From assembly GCF_900101265.1 (NCBI RefSeq), contig NZ_FMZS01000005.1:186001-250000 (forward strand): a DNA stretch of 64,000 nt, given 5' to 3'. Position numbers and translations under genes: made by a program. The DNA is from Massilia sp. PDC64. Its GTDB lineage: Bacteria > Pseudomonadota > Gammaproteobacteria > Burkholderiales > Burkholderiaceae_D. The notes beneath the pieces are model-generated. The model saw only the letters and a program-made list of their open reading frames with translations, was not told where the DNA came from and did not search any database. This document shows, one piece after another, positions 35,590 through 44,925 of this stretch. How positions within the stretch are numbered: the stretch's first letter is position 1; the number at the start of each line of letters is the position of its first letter.

Positions 35590-36993
35590 ATGGGAAAGAC
35601 ATTCACGCTGCGCCGTTGCGCCTGGGCGGTATTGCTGGTGCTGGCGGCGGGCGCCGTCCGGGCGGACGACGATCCGCTGCGGGAAACCGTACAAGCGGAC
35701 GACGGCCGTCCCTACAAGAGCTACGGCGCCGCGGCGCTCGAAATCGCCACCTTCCAGTTGCTGCTGAACCGCGTCGACCACGCGTTCGTCCGGCCGGACG
35801 ACTACGGGGTCAGCGTCGGCTCGATCCGCCGCAACCTGCACAGCAGCTGGGTGGTCGACCGCGATCCGTTCGAGATCAACCAGCTGGGCCATCCCTACCA
35901 GGGTTCCGTCTACTTCGGCCTCGCGCGCAGCAACGGCCTGTCGTTCTGGGAATCGCTGGGCTTCGCGTTCGCCGGCAGCGCCGTGTGGGAAATCGCGGGC
36001 GAGACGACGCCGCCGTCGCGCAACGACCAGATCACGACGAGCTTCGGCGGCAGCTTCCTGGGCGAATCCCTGTACCGCATGGCGAACCTCGTGCTGGAGC
36101 AGGGGTATGGCCTGTCGCCCGGATGGCGCGAAGCCGCCGCGGCCGCGGTGTCGCCGCCGCTCGGGTTCAACCGCTTCGTGCGTCCGGGGCGCGGGTCCGG
36201 GATCTGGCCCAGCAACAGCCCCGACGTCTATGCGCGGCTGCAGCTGGGCGCGGGTGGGGCCTCGCACAGGAACGTGGGGCCGTCGCAGGCGCCGCACCGC
36301 AACGAGGTCTCGGCCGACTTCGCGCTCGACTACGGGCTGCCCGGCAAACCCGGCTATACGTACTGCCGGCCGTTCGACTATTTCCTGTTCCGCCTGCGGC
36401 TGTCGAACATCCAAGGCATCGAGAGCCTCGCCTCGCGCGGCCTGCTGTGGGGTGCGCCCTACGCGGGCGGGCGCAACGTGCGCGGCATCGCGGGGCTGTA
36501 CGGCAGCTACGATTACCTGGCGCCGCAACTGTTCCGTGTGGCGAGTACGGGCCTGTCGCTTGGCACCAACGCGCAGTGGTGGGTGGCCGACGGCCTCGCG
36601 CTGCAGGGCCATGCGTCGGCCGGCGTCGGCTATACGTCGACCGGGACCGTCCGCGCCAGCACGAGCGGCCAGTACAACTACGGCTTCGCGCCGCAGGCCA
36701 TGCTGACGCTGCGCGTGATCGGCGGCGAGAAGGTCGCGCTCGACCTGACGGCACGCGAATTCTTCAACGGCAAACTGACCAGTCCCGAGACGGGCGGCAC
36801 GGACCGCGTGTTCCGGGGCGACGCCACGCTGACCTACCGTTTGACGGGCCGCCATGCCGTCGCGCTCAAGTACATCACGTCGCGCCGCACGTTCGCGTTT
36901 GCCAACGTGCCGGAACGGCAGCAGCGGCGCGACACGGTCGGTCTCTACTACTCCTGGCAACCTTTCCGCGGCTTCGGCGCCGTCGAGTGGTAA
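35590..36993 (+). CDS. DUF3943 outer-membrane-type protein
   Basis: 467 residues with a signal peptide ending ALAAGAVRADD (about residue 26). The region about 90-170 matches the DUF3943 signature: NQLGHPYQGSVYFGLARSN, GLSFWESLGFAFAGSAVWE and QITTSFGGSFLGESLYRM. The second half shows amphipathic strands typical of an outer membrane barrel, and the chain ends in an aromatic residue (AVEW). Function of the family is unknown to me. A GAGAGGA ribosome site precedes the ATG. It is separated from the porin by a hairpin, so it may be its own unit, and it is upstream of the GH3 gene, whose operator begins 16 bases after its stop. Confidence 0.82.
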   Translation: MGKTFTLRRCAWAVLLVLAAGAVRADDDPLRETVQADDGRPYKSYGAAALEIATFQLLLNRVDHAFVRPDDYGVSVGSIRRNLHSSWVVDRDPFEINQLGHPYQGSVYFGLARSNGLSFWESLGFAFAGSAVWEIAGETTPPSRNDQITTSFGGSFLGESLYRMANLVLEQGYGLSPGWREAAAAAVSPPLGFNRFVRPGRGSGIWPSNSPDVYARLQLGAGGASHRNVGPSQAPHRNEVSADFALDYGLPGKPGYTYCRPFDYFLFRLRLSNIQGIESLASRGLLWGAPYAGGRNVRGIAGLYGSYDYLAPQLFRVASTGLSLGTNAQWWVADGLALQGHASAGVGYTSTGTVRASTSGQYNYGFAPQAMLTLRVIGGEKVALDLTAREFFNGKLTSPETGGTDRVFRGDATLTYRLTGRHAVALKYITSRRTFAFANVPERQQRRDTVGLYYSWQPFRGFGAVEW

Positions 36994-37009
36994 GCCGTCC
37001 GCCAGCGTT

Positions 37010-37023
37010 GTAAAACGTTTTAC
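37010..37023. promoter_or_regulatory. Perfect 14-base LacI-type operator upstream of bglX
   Basis: GTAAAACGTTTTAC is a perfect palindrome with a CG centre, the form bound by LacI-family repressors. It is 40 bases before the bglX ATG. Two related ACGTTT-core sites precede the TonB receptor pair (44655-44670 and 44778-44791). Confidence 0.6.
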
Positions 37024-37025
37024 TT

Positions 37026-37051
37026 GAGGTTATATTGCAGCGGATAACCTC
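37026..37051 (+). promoter_or_regulatory. Leader hairpin or second dyad before bglX
   Basis: GAGGTTAT (37026-37033) pairs perfectly with ATAACCTC (37044-37051) around a ten-base loop. It ends only a few bases before the GGGAGAC ribosome site. If transcribed it would fold next to the initiation region; it could equally be a DNA operator. Confidence 0.4.
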
Positions 37052-37063
37052 GAGGGAGACCAC

Positions 37064-39295
37064 ATGGAGAAAAAACGTTTTGCGCGCACGGCCATCGCCT
37101 GTGCGTTGATGGCGCTCGCGGGCGCGGCACGGGCGGATGTGAGCGAGCGCGTGGAAGCGCTGCTGCGGCAAATGACGCTGGACGAGAAAGTGGGCCAGTT
37201 GAACCAGTTGTCGGGCAAGGATTTCAGCACGGGGCCGGGCACCGACAAGGTGCGCGACATCGAGCGCGATATCCGCGAAGGCAAGGTCGGCTCCATGTTG
37301 AACATCCGCGGCGCAGGCGAGACGCGCCGCGTGCAGGCACTGGCCATGCAGTCGCGCCTGCACATTCCGCTGCTGTTCGGGCTCGACGTCATCCACGGCT
37401 ACCGCACTGTGTTCCCCGTGCCGCTGGGCGAAGCGGCGTCGTGGGACCTCGACGCCATCGAGGAATCGGCCCGCATCGCCGCGCGCGAGGCATCCGCCGC
37501 CGGCGTCCACTGGACGTTCGCGCCGATGGTCGACATCGGCCGCGATCCGCGCTGGGGCAGGGTGATGGAAGGCGCGGGCGAAGATACCTACCTCGGATCG
37601 CGCATCGCCGCGGCCCGCGTGCGCGGCTTCCAGGGCACGAAGCTGGGCGGACTCGAATCCGTGATGGCGACCGCGAAGCACTTCGCCGCCTATGGCGCCG
37701 CGACCGCCGGCCGCGATTACAACGCCGTCGACATGAGCGAGCACCTGCTGCACGAAACCTATCTGCCGCCGTTCAAGGCCGCGCTGGACGCGGGCGTGGC
37801 CACCTTCATGAACTCGTTCAACACGTTGAACGGCATCCCGGCCACCGGCAACGCCATGCTGCAGCGGGACATCCTCAAGGGCCGCTGGGGCTTCAAGGGC
37901 TTCGTCGTCAGCGACTGGGGCTCCGTGCGCGAAATGGTCGCCCACGGCTATGCGGACGACCTGCCGGATGCGGCCGCGAAGGCCATCACCGCCGGCAGCG
38001 ACATGGACATGGAGAGCAGCGCGTACGCGTCGTCGCTGGCGAACCTCGTGCGCAGTGGGCGGGTGGACATGGCGCTCGTCGACGATGCCGTGCGGCGCGT
38101 GCTGACGAAGAAGTTCGAACTGGGCCTGTTCGACGATCCCTACCGCTTCTCCGATCCCGCGCGCGAGAAGGCGGCGCTGGCGGATCCCCGTCACCGCGCG
38201 GCGGCGCGCCGGATCGCGGCGGAATCGATGGTGCTGCTGAAGAACGAGGCCGGCACGCTGCCGCTGCGCAAAGGCACGCGCTCCATCGCCGTGATCGGAC
38301 CGCTGGCCGATGCCCGGCGCGACCTCGAAGGCGGCTGGATCGTGGACTCCAATGCGGCCACGATGGCGAGCCTGGTCGACGCCGTGCGCACGCATGCGGG
38401 ACCGGGCACGCGCGTCGCGTACGCCGCGGGCTGCGACGTCGCCTGCCGCGGCACGGAAGGTTTCGCGGCCGCGCTGGACCTCGCGCGCACGGCCGACGTC
38501 GTCGTGCTGGCCGTCGGCGAAAGCTGGGACATGTCGGGCGAGGCGAAATCGCGCGCCCATCTGGGACTGCCGGGCCGTCAGGCGGAACTCTTCGATGCGC
38601 TGAAGGCGATCGGCAAGACGCCCGTCGTCGTGATCATGGCCGGGCGGCCGCTGATCTTCGAAAACGTCGCGGAAGGCGCGAACGCCATCCTGTACGCGTG
38701 GCACCCGGGCAGCGAAGGCGGCAATGCGATCGCGGACGTGCTGTTCGGCGCCGTGAACCCGTCCGCGAAACTCCCGATGACCTTCCCGCGCAACATGGGG
38801 CAGATCCCGATCGGCTACCAGCAATACCGGACGGGCCGCCCCGTGCTGAACGACGGGAACACCGTCTACCGGTCCGCGTACATCGATTCGCCGAACACGC
38901 CGCGCTACGCGTTCGGCCATGGCCTGAGCTATACGACGTTCGCGTACGGCGACCTGCGCGTATCGAACACGCGGATGACGCCGGACGGGAAGATCACCCT
39001 CCAGTTCACGCTGACGAACAGCGGGCCCGTGGCGGGCGCCGAGGTCGTGCAGTTCTACCTGCGCGACCCCGTGGCCTCCGTCGTGCGGCCCGTGCAGGAA
39101 CTAAAGGGTTTTCAACGGATTGTCCTGACACCGGGCGAGCGCCGGACGGTCAGCTTCACGGTCGATCGCGACACGCTGTCGTTCTTCGACCGCAAGCTGG
39201 CGTGGGGTGCGGAGCCCGGGACCTTCGAGCTGATGGTCGGCAGTGCATCGGACGACATCCGGCTGCGCCAGACCATCGAGCTGACGGGGCCTTGA
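37064..39295 (+). CDS. bglX: Periplasmic beta-glucosidase, glycoside hydrolase family 3
   Basis: 743 residues, close to the BglX length of about 765. A signal peptide ends near residue 26 (AGAARADV). The N-terminal TIM-barrel domain has the family-3 motifs MTLDEKVGQLNQ, FAPMVDIGRDPRWGR and KHFAAYG, with the nucleophile Asp284 in FVVSDWGSV. The alpha/beta sandwich domain has VGESWDMSGEAKSRAHL with the probable acid/base Glu. A C-terminal fibronectin-III-like domain (about 640-740) follows. It hydrolyses beta-glucosides or cello-oligosaccharides in the periplasm. It is convergent with the TonB receptor pair; 16 bases with a GGCGC/GCGCC stem separate the two stops. A perfect LacI-type dyad and a hairpin lie upstream. 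Confidence 0.93.
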   Translation: MEKKRFARTAIACALMALAGAARADVSERVEALLRQMTLDEKVGQLNQLSGKDFSTGPGTDKVRDIERDIREGKVGSMLNIRGAGETRRVQALAMQSRLHIPLLFGLDVIHGYRTVFPVPLGEAASWDLDAIEESARIAAREASAAGVHWTFAPMVDIGRDPRWGRVMEGAGEDTYLGSRIAAARVRGFQGTKLGGLESVMATAKHFAAYGAATAGRDYNAVDMSEHLLHETYLPPFKAALDAGVATFMNSFNTLNGIPATGNAMLQRDILKGRWGFKGFVVSDWGSVREMVAHGYADDLPDAAAKAITAGSDMDMESSAYASSLANLVRSGRVDMALVDDAVRRVLTKKFELGLFDDPYRFSDPAREKAALADPRHRAAARRIAAESMVLLKNEAGTLPLRKGTRSIAVIGPLADARRDLEGGWIVDSNAATMASLVDAVRTHAGPGTRVAYAAGCDVACRGTEGFAAALDLARTADVVVLAVGESWDMSGEAKSRAHLGLPGRQAELFDALKAIGKTPVVVIMAGRPLIFENVAEGANAILYAWHPGSEGGNAIADVLFGAVNPSAKLPMTFPRNMGQIPIGYQQYRTGRPVLNDGNTVYRSAYIDSPNTPRYAFGHGLSYTTFAYGDLRVSNTRMTPDGKITLQFTLTNSGPVAGAEVVQFYLRDPVASVVRPVQELKGFQRIVLTPGERRTVSFTVDRDTLSFFDRKLAWGAEPGTFELMVGSASDDIRLRQTIELTGP

Positions 39296-39311
39296 GGGCG
39301 CCGGAGCGCCG

Positions 39312-42215
39312 TCAGAAGGCGGCGCTCAGTTTGACCTGGTAGGTGCGGCCGTCGACGTCCAGCCGGCGCGGTTTCAGGAGGCTGCTTTCGTACTCCTCGC
39401 GCACGGCATTCGTGAGATTGAACGCGTCGAACGAGAGCTTATAGCCGTCCATGAAACTGTAGCTGGCCGACAGGTCCAGCTGGCCGCGCGCCTTCACGGA
39501 GCGCGCGGCGCCGTTGAACGTGCCGCCCGCCGCGAGGTCGTAGTCGTCGCGGTAGTTGTACACGGTGCGCACGCCCCACGTCTTCGTCTCGTAATAGGCG
39601 ATCAGGTTGTAGTTGTTGCGCGAGACGCCCGGCAGCGTCGCCGGTGAGCCGTCGTCGTTCTTCCCCTTGATCGTCGTGTACGCGTAATTGAAACCGCCGC
39701 CCAGGTTGTCGAACGGCGGCGGCAGGAAGTCGAGGTTCTGCTGCACGTTGAACTCGAGGCCGTGCACCTTGATGCCCTGCTGGTTCGTCTGGCCGTTGAT
39801 GACGACGCGCGCCGGCACGTACGACGGCGTCGTCGCCGTGCCCACGTTGACCTGGATGTCGGACATGCAGTTGTTGCCCACGATGGACAAATGGCCCAGT
39901 CCCAGCGCGGTGGCGTCGGCGGGGCACAAACGGTTGATGTCGCGCACGGGGCCGACGAGGCCCTTCACGTCCTTCTCGAACACCGTCAGTGCCACGAGGC
40001 CGTTCGGGCGGTTGTACCATTCCAGCGCGAGGTCGAACGAATTCGCCTTGTACGGCTTGAGGTCCGCGCTGCCGAGGACCACGTTGTAGGTCGGCGTCGT
40101 GCTGTTTTGCGCCGGTTCCGTCACGACGGTGGCGGGCGTGATGTCGCGCGGCTGCGGGCGGACGAACGTCCGGTAGGCGGCGCCGCGCAGCGCGAGGTTG
40201 CGCGTGAGGTCGGCCTTGGCGATCAGGGACGGCAGGAAGTTGCGGTACGACTGCTCGAAGGTGCGCGGCGTGCGCGTCGTGACGACCTTCGTGCCGCCCG
40301 GGATCGCGACGGTGACGTTGCTCGTGTCGACCGAGTCCACCGTTTCGCGCGTCGTCTCGTAGCGCGCGCCCAGGTTGCCTTTCACGGGGATGCCGAAGAC
40401 CGTCGTGCCCCAGATGCCGGCCAGGTAGGCGGAGCCGATGCGGTTCTTCACCGTGAAGTTGTACGACGCGAAGCCCGGGTCGGCATCGTTGTTCACGAGG
40501 CCGTACTGCGTCAGCGTCTGGCCCGGCAGCACCTTCACGGGCGTGACGGCGCGCAGCACGGCCGGGATGTCGACCGCGACCCAGTTCTTCGTATAGCCGG
40601 GGATGTAGCCGTCCGCGAACGTCGGCACGTACGGGTTGGCGATCGCGAGCGACGGCTGGATCGCCGCGAAGTTGATGCCCTGGGCCGTGTTGCGCGTGCC
40701 GGTGGACTTGAAGTCGTTGCGTTCGATGCGCAGGCCGCCCTTGACGGACTTGAAGAAGCCGTCCTCGAAGCTGCGCTCCAGAGAGGCCGACACGGCATCG
40801 ACGGCCGTCAGCGCGCGGCCGTTCGTGCCCGTCACGCCGAAGCGGTCGTTGCCGTCGTTGCGGGCCTGCGTGACGGACGTGCCGGGCCGCTGGTCGTACG
40901 GGCCCGGGTTGATGTGGCCGACCGTGGGCGTGACGAGCGTGAGCACGGATTGCGCGAGGTCGGTGCCGCCGGAGTAGTAATGGCCCGACGTGCCGTTGTT
41001 GCCGGGCAGGGGACGGGCCGACTGCACGATGTCGATCTCCAGCTGGTCCGAGCGGTTTTCCGCGCGCGAGCTGTGCACGGCGCCGTTGAAATGCCAGTCG
41101 TCGTTTTCCCAGTCGACGTCCGCCGTCAGCCCGTGCGTGCGCTGGCGCTGCGGCGCGGAGCGCAGCGAATCCGTGATGCTCGCATTGGCGTAGTCGTACG
41201 AATTGATCATCGCCTGCTTCGTGACGACGCCTTGCGCGTTCCTCTGGTCGATGACGAAGATCGGGCCCAGGTTCGACAGCGGCGAGTTGACCGTCGGGTC
41301 GATGTAGTTCAGGTACTGGTTCGACGATCCCAGCTTGCGGTCGCTGACGAAGCCCGTCAGGTTCAAACGCGTCTCGCCGTTCACGCGCCAGCCGATGCCG
41401 GCCGCGCCGCTGTGCGTGGCGCCCGTGTTGGCGGTGACGGTCTGGCGGATCTGGCCCGGGAACAGGATGCCCGTCGGGTACTGCGACTTCGGAAACTTCG
41501 CATCGAACTGCGCCTGCGTCAGCCCCAGGTTGCCCGGCGCGAGCGTGTCGTAGTCCTGCACCTGCGTGGAGTCGCGCCGGAAGTTTTCCTTCTTGTACGC
41601 GTACACGCCGAAGACGGCGAGGTCCTTGCCGAAGTGCCTGTTCCAGGACGCGGACGCGTTCGGCGTGCTGAGGCGTCCCAGTTCGTCGTACTCGTCGCCG
41701 ATCGTCACGCCGCCGCCGTCTTTTCTCTGCAGCGCGGGGAGGATGCGCAGGTCGATGTTGCCCGACAGGCCACCCGGCTGCTCGGCCGCGCTGGGGCTCT
41801 TGAGCACCGTCACGGCGCTGAAGATGTCCGAGTTGAACGCGCCTAGCGGCGTGGAGCCGTTCAGCACGGGCTGGGCGAACGACATGCCGTTGATCGTCGT
41901 GAGCGCGAATGTGCCGGGCAGGCCGCGCAGGTTGATCGTCGCGTTGCGCGAGCCGGCTTCGCGGTTGATCTGCACGCCGGGGATGCGCTGGATCGCCTCG
42001 CCCACGTTCAGGTCGGGGAAGCGCCCCAGGCCGTCGGACGAAATGCTGTCCGTGATTTCGAGCGTCTCGCGCTTCATGTTGACGGCGTCCGCGTACGATT
42101 TGCGGATGCCCGTCACCACGACGACGCCGCTGTTTGCCGCCTGCTCTTGCGCGGCGGCCGGCAGCGTCGTCATGCCCAGCAGGGCGGTGGCGACGGCCAT
42201 TCTCGTTTTACTCAT
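39312..42215 (-). CDS. TonB-dependent receptor (large, Caulobacter-type)
   Basis: 967 residues, signal peptide to about residue 22 (TTLPAAAQEQ). The plug domain (about 30-170) begins VVVVTGIRKSYADAV and contains ERI-type plug motifs (GEAIQRIPGVQINREAGS, TINLRGLP). The 22-strand barrel fills the rest, ending LSAAF, an outer membrane C-terminal signature. Length and the GLGRFPDLNVGEA segment fit the large TonB receptor group used for oligosaccharide uptake. It begins 18 bases after the stop of the other receptor and has its own AGGAGACG ribosome site, so the two form one unit. Substrate is inferred to be a glucan fragment because the convergent neighbour is a GH3 beta-glucosidase. Confidence 0.9.
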   Translation of the reverse strand: MSKTRMAVATALLGMTTLPAAAQEQAANSGVVVVTGIRKSYADAVNMKRETLEITDSISSDGLGRFPDLNVGEAIQRIPGVQINREAGSRNATINLRGLPGTFALTTINGMSFAQPVLNGSTPLGAFNSDIFSAVTVLKSPSAAEQPGGLSGNIDLRILPALQRKDGGGVTIGDEYDELGRLSTPNASASWNRHFGKDLAVFGVYAYKKENFRRDSTQVQDYDTLAPGNLGLTQAQFDAKFPKSQYPTGILFPGQIRQTVTANTGATHSGAAGIGWRVNGETRLNLTGFVSDRKLGSSNQYLNYIDPTVNSPLSNLGPIFVIDQRNAQGVVTKQAMINSYDYANASITDSLRSAPQRQRTHGLTADVDWENDDWHFNGAVHSSRAENRSDQLEIDIVQSARPLPGNNGTSGHYYSGGTDLAQSVLTLVTPTVGHINPGPYDQRPGTSVTQARNDGNDRFGVTGTNGRALTAVDAVSASLERSFEDGFFKSVKGGLRIERNDFKSTGTRNTAQGINFAAIQPSLAIANPYVPTFADGYIPGYTKNWVAVDIPAVLRAVTPVKVLPGQTLTQYGLVNNDADPGFASYNFTVKNRIGSAYLAGIWGTTVFGIPVKGNLGARYETTRETVDSVDTSNVTVAIPGGTKVVTTRTPRTFEQSYRNFLPSLIAKADLTRNLALRGAAYRTFVRPQPRDITPATVVTEPAQNSTTPTYNVVLGSADLKPYKANSFDLALEWYNRPNGLVALTVFEKDVKGLVGPVRDINRLCPADATALGLGHLSIVGNNCMSDIQVNVGTATTPSYVPARVVINGQTNQQGIKVHGLEFNVQQNLDFLPPPFDNLGGGFNYAYTTIKGKNDDGSPATLPGVSRNNYNLIAYYETKTWGVRTVYNYRDDYDLAAGGTFNGAARSVKARGQLDLSASYSFMDGYKLSFDAFNLTNAVREEYESSLLKPRRLDVDGRTYQVKLSAAF

Positions 42216-42233
42216 CTCGTCTCCTTGTTGTTG

Positions 42234-44612
42234 TTAGAACGTGAGGTCGGCACGCAGGCCGAAGTAGCGGTGCCAGTCGCGCGGCGGCAGCCATTCCGTG
42301 GTGTTCACGGCGCGCGGGGTGTTCGGCGCCTTCGGGCTCCATGTGCTGTTGGCGATACTGTTGTTCAGGCCCGCCGCGTACTGGCGGTCGAACAGGTTGT
42401 TGATGAACAGCGTGGCCTTCCAGCGGCCGCCCCGGTCCGCGGCGCCGAACGTGAGGTTCGTGATGCTGTACGCGCCCTGGATCGTGTTCGGATCCTGGTT
42501 CAGCGAGAACTGCGTGCGGCTCTGGTAGCGCGTGGTGGCGGCGATGAAGCCGTCGAACGGCAGCGCGGGCAGCGGCACGTCCAGCTGGCCGCCCAGGTTC
42601 AGCTTCACTTTCGGCGCGTTCGGCAGCGTCTTGCCGGCCAGGTCCTGCACGTTCGTGTTGTTGAATTCCGGGCTCTGGTAGCAGCCCGGTCCCGGCACGG
42701 CCGCCGTGCCGGCCGCGTTCAGCACGTTGTAGCAGGGGCCGTTGCGGAATTCGCGGATGGTCGCCTCGGTATAGGCAAGGCTGCCGTTCAGCTGCAGCAG
42801 GCGCGTGACGCGCGCGCTGCCTTCCAGTTCCAGGCCTTGCGTGCGCAGGCCGCCGATGCTGTTCAGCGCCGTGCGGAAGATGCCGTCGTAGTCGAAGAAG
42901 CCGGCCGACTGCTGGAAGTTGCGGAAATCGGTGCGGAAGGCGGCCAGCGAGAACATCGCGCGGTTGTCCCACAGGCTCTGCTTCCAGCCCACTTCATAAC
43001 TCCGTGCCGTCTCCGGTGCCACCGGCGGACGCGCGGCCAGCACGGCCGTGAAGCTGGACGTGAGGTCGTACGCGATGCCCTTGTGGCCCGTCGAGATCGT
43101 GCCGTACACCATCGCATCCTTGTTCAGCCGGTGCTCGAGGCCCAGCTTCCACGTACGGCTCGTGTTGCTGTCCGAGCGCGTGTAGAACTCCGTCTGCGCG
43201 AACGCCTGCGGCGGCACCGTGTAGCGGCGGAAGCGGTAGCCGGTGTCCTCGTCGTTCAGGCGTGCGCCGACGATGACGCTCGTGTCGGGGCGGAAGTCCC
43301 AGCTGCCCTGGCCGTAGATCGCCTTGTTGACGTTCCACGCGTCGGCGCCGTAGTTCGTGCCGTAGTTCTGGATCAGCGGGACCTTGGCCAGTTCGCGATT
43401 CAGGTCGTTCTTGCCGTACCAGAGACCGGCCACGTAGCGGATCGGACCGCGGTCCGGCGACGTGAGGCGGAATTCCTGCGTCGTCGACTTCACGTTGAAC
43501 TGGCCGTACTGGTACAGGCCACCGTGCATCTGCGTGGGCTGGCCGTTGGGCAGCAGGAGGAATTGCAGGATGTCGATGTCGGTGGCATCGTTGTCCTGGT
43601 AGTCGTCCATGTGGTATTTGCTGTAGGACGAGATGGAGCTGAGCGTGTGGCCGTTCGCGAGGCCGTAGTCGATCTTGAGGCCGGTGCCCCAGTCGTGGAA
43701 CTTGCCGCCCGTCGGGTAATCGTTGCGCACGTCGCGGTTGGACGGGTTGATGGCGATCCCCGCAAGGACCACGGATTGCGGCAACTGCGGCGCATTGCGA
43801 TACAGGCCGCCCGGCGTCATCGACGTGAACGCGGTCGTGCAACAGAATTTTTCCGTGCGGTTGTAGTGGGGCGTCAGCGTGAACGTCAGGTCGTCGATCG
43901 GGCGCCATTCGAACTTCGCATTCAGGTTGTCGCCCTTGCTGCCATTGAGCTTGCCGCCCGTCGTCAGGTTGTTCAGGGTGCCGTCGTAATTCGTCTTGCT
44001 GGCGGCGACGCGCATGCGGAACGTGTCGGACACGGCGCCCGACACGCTGACACCCGCGCGCCATTCGTCGTCGTTCGTCGCGAGGAAGGTCGCGGTGGTC
44101 CTGACCGGGCCGCCGATCGGCTTCGTCGTGATGTTCAGCGCACCCGCGATCGAGCTCTTGCCGAACAGGGTGCTTTGCGGTCCCTTGAGCACTTCGATGC
44201 GGTTGACGTCCGCGAGGTCCTTGAACGCGTTGGCCTGCATGCCGAGCGGAATGTCGTCGACGATGACGGCCACGTCGGCCTCGACGCCGATGCCCAGCGA
44301 GTACGTGCCGACGCCGCGCATGTTGATGCTGAAGTTGCCGGGCTGGGTGCCGTACGACAGGGTCAGCGCGGGGGACAGGGCGGGCAGGTCGTCCAGTTCG
44401 CGCACGTTCGAGCGCTGCAGCACGGCGTCGCCGAGGACCGTGATCGACGCGGGTACGTCCTGCAGGTTCTGGGCGCGCTTGTTCGCCGTGACGACGACGG
44501 TTTCCAGTTTCGGGGGCTCGGGCTGGCGCGCGTCCTGGGCATGGGCGTTCATGGCGAGCAGGGCGGTGGCGATGGCGGCTGCGGCGGGCCTGGGTGTGCC
44601 GGGGTAACGCAT
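42234..44612 (-). CDS. TonB-dependent receptor
   Basis: 792 residues, signal peptide to about residue 25 (ALLAMNAHAQD). The plug spans about 35-160 (TVVVTANKRAQNLQDVPAS, NVRELDDLPALSPALTL, NRIEVLKGPQSTLFGKSS, the TonB plug motif EVLKGPQSTLFG). The barrel follows and ends YFGLRADLTF with a terminal aromatic. It is shorter and of a different subfamily from its downstream partner, so it is not a recent duplicate. It is the first gene of the two-receptor unit; two ACGTTT-core dyads lie in the 313-base gap upstream of its start. Iron or vitamin uptake cannot be excluded for this receptor. Confidence 0.9.
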   Translation of the reverse strand: MRYPGTPRPAAAAIATALLAMNAHAQDARQPEPPKLETVVVTANKRAQNLQDVPASITVLGDAVLQRSNVRELDDLPALSPALTLSYGTQPGNFSINMRGVGTYSLGIGVEADVAVIVDDIPLGMQANAFKDLADVNRIEVLKGPQSTLFGKSSIAGALNITTKPIGGPVRTTATFLATNDDEWRAGVSVSGAVSDTFRMRVAASKTNYDGTLNNLTTGGKLNGSKGDNLNAKFEWRPIDDLTFTLTPHYNRTEKFCCTTAFTSMTPGGLYRNAPQLPQSVVLAGIAINPSNRDVRNDYPTGGKFHDWGTGLKIDYGLANGHTLSSISSYSKYHMDDYQDNDATDIDILQFLLLPNGQPTQMHGGLYQYGQFNVKSTTQEFRLTSPDRGPIRYVAGLWYGKNDLNRELAKVPLIQNYGTNYGADAWNVNKAIYGQGSWDFRPDTSVIVGARLNDEDTGYRFRRYTVPPQAFAQTEFYTRSDSNTSRTWKLGLEHRLNKDAMVYGTISTGHKGIAYDLTSSFTAVLAARPPVAPETARSYEVGWKQSLWDNRAMFSLAAFRTDFRNFQQSAGFFDYDGIFRTALNSIGGLRTQGLELEGSARVTRLLQLNGSLAYTEATIREFRNGPCYNVLNAAGTAAVPGPGCYQSPEFNNTNVQDLAGKTLPNAPKVKLNLGGQLDVPLPALPFDGFIAATTRYQSRTQFSLNQDPNTIQGAYSITNLTFGAADRGGRWKATLFINNLFDRQYAAGLNNSIANSTWSPKAPNTPRAVNTTEWLPPRDWHRYFGLRADLTF

Positions 44613-44654
44613 GTGGGTCTCCTTGTTATCGGTCTGGCCGGTGGCGCGGCGCGG

Positions 44655-44670
44655 TTGGCAACGTTTCCAA
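44655..44670. promoter_or_regulatory. LacI-type operator upstream of the TonB receptor unit
   Basis: TTGGCAACGTTTCCAA is a near-perfect dyad (TTGG and CCAA arms around AACGTT) 43 bases before the receptor ATG. Its centre matches the palindrome in front of bglX. The gap 44613-44925 holds this site, the one at 44778-44791 and nothing else I can recognise. Confidence 0.5.
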
Positions 44671-44777
44671 TTCCGGCGAAATAAAAAGACGGTACGTTCG
44701 CTCTATCGCATGGAGAGAGGAAAACGATTGCGCAGACAATGTCCGCCAATCGCAGCCAGCTCAGAGCGCAATAGCAA

Positions 44778-44791
44778 GTTAAACGTTTTCC
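44778..44791. promoter_or_regulatory. Second ACGTTT-core dyad in the TonB receptor upstream region
   Basis: GTTAAACGTTTTCC shares AAACGTTTT with the bglX operator but has an imperfect left arm. It lies about 120 bases from the first site and 148 before the SRPBCC gene, so either direction could be served. Confidence 0.35.
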
Positions 44792-44925
44792 GTCATTTGC
44801 GAAAATATACCAAACATGCGATAAAGACAAGCAATATGGATGCGGCGCCGCGCCACGCCGCGACGGTGAGACGTCCATACAACACCGGCACGGTATAGTG
44901 CACGTTCCACGACTTCTCTCCGACC

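Noticed and set aside
36875..38920. 681-codon minus-strand frame opposite bglX
   Set aside because: GH3 motifs and signal peptide are on the plus strand; the antisense frame has none.
39297..39310. GGCGC/GCGCC stem between bglX and the TonB receptor as bidirectional terminator
   Set aside because: Only five base pairs and no T run on either side.
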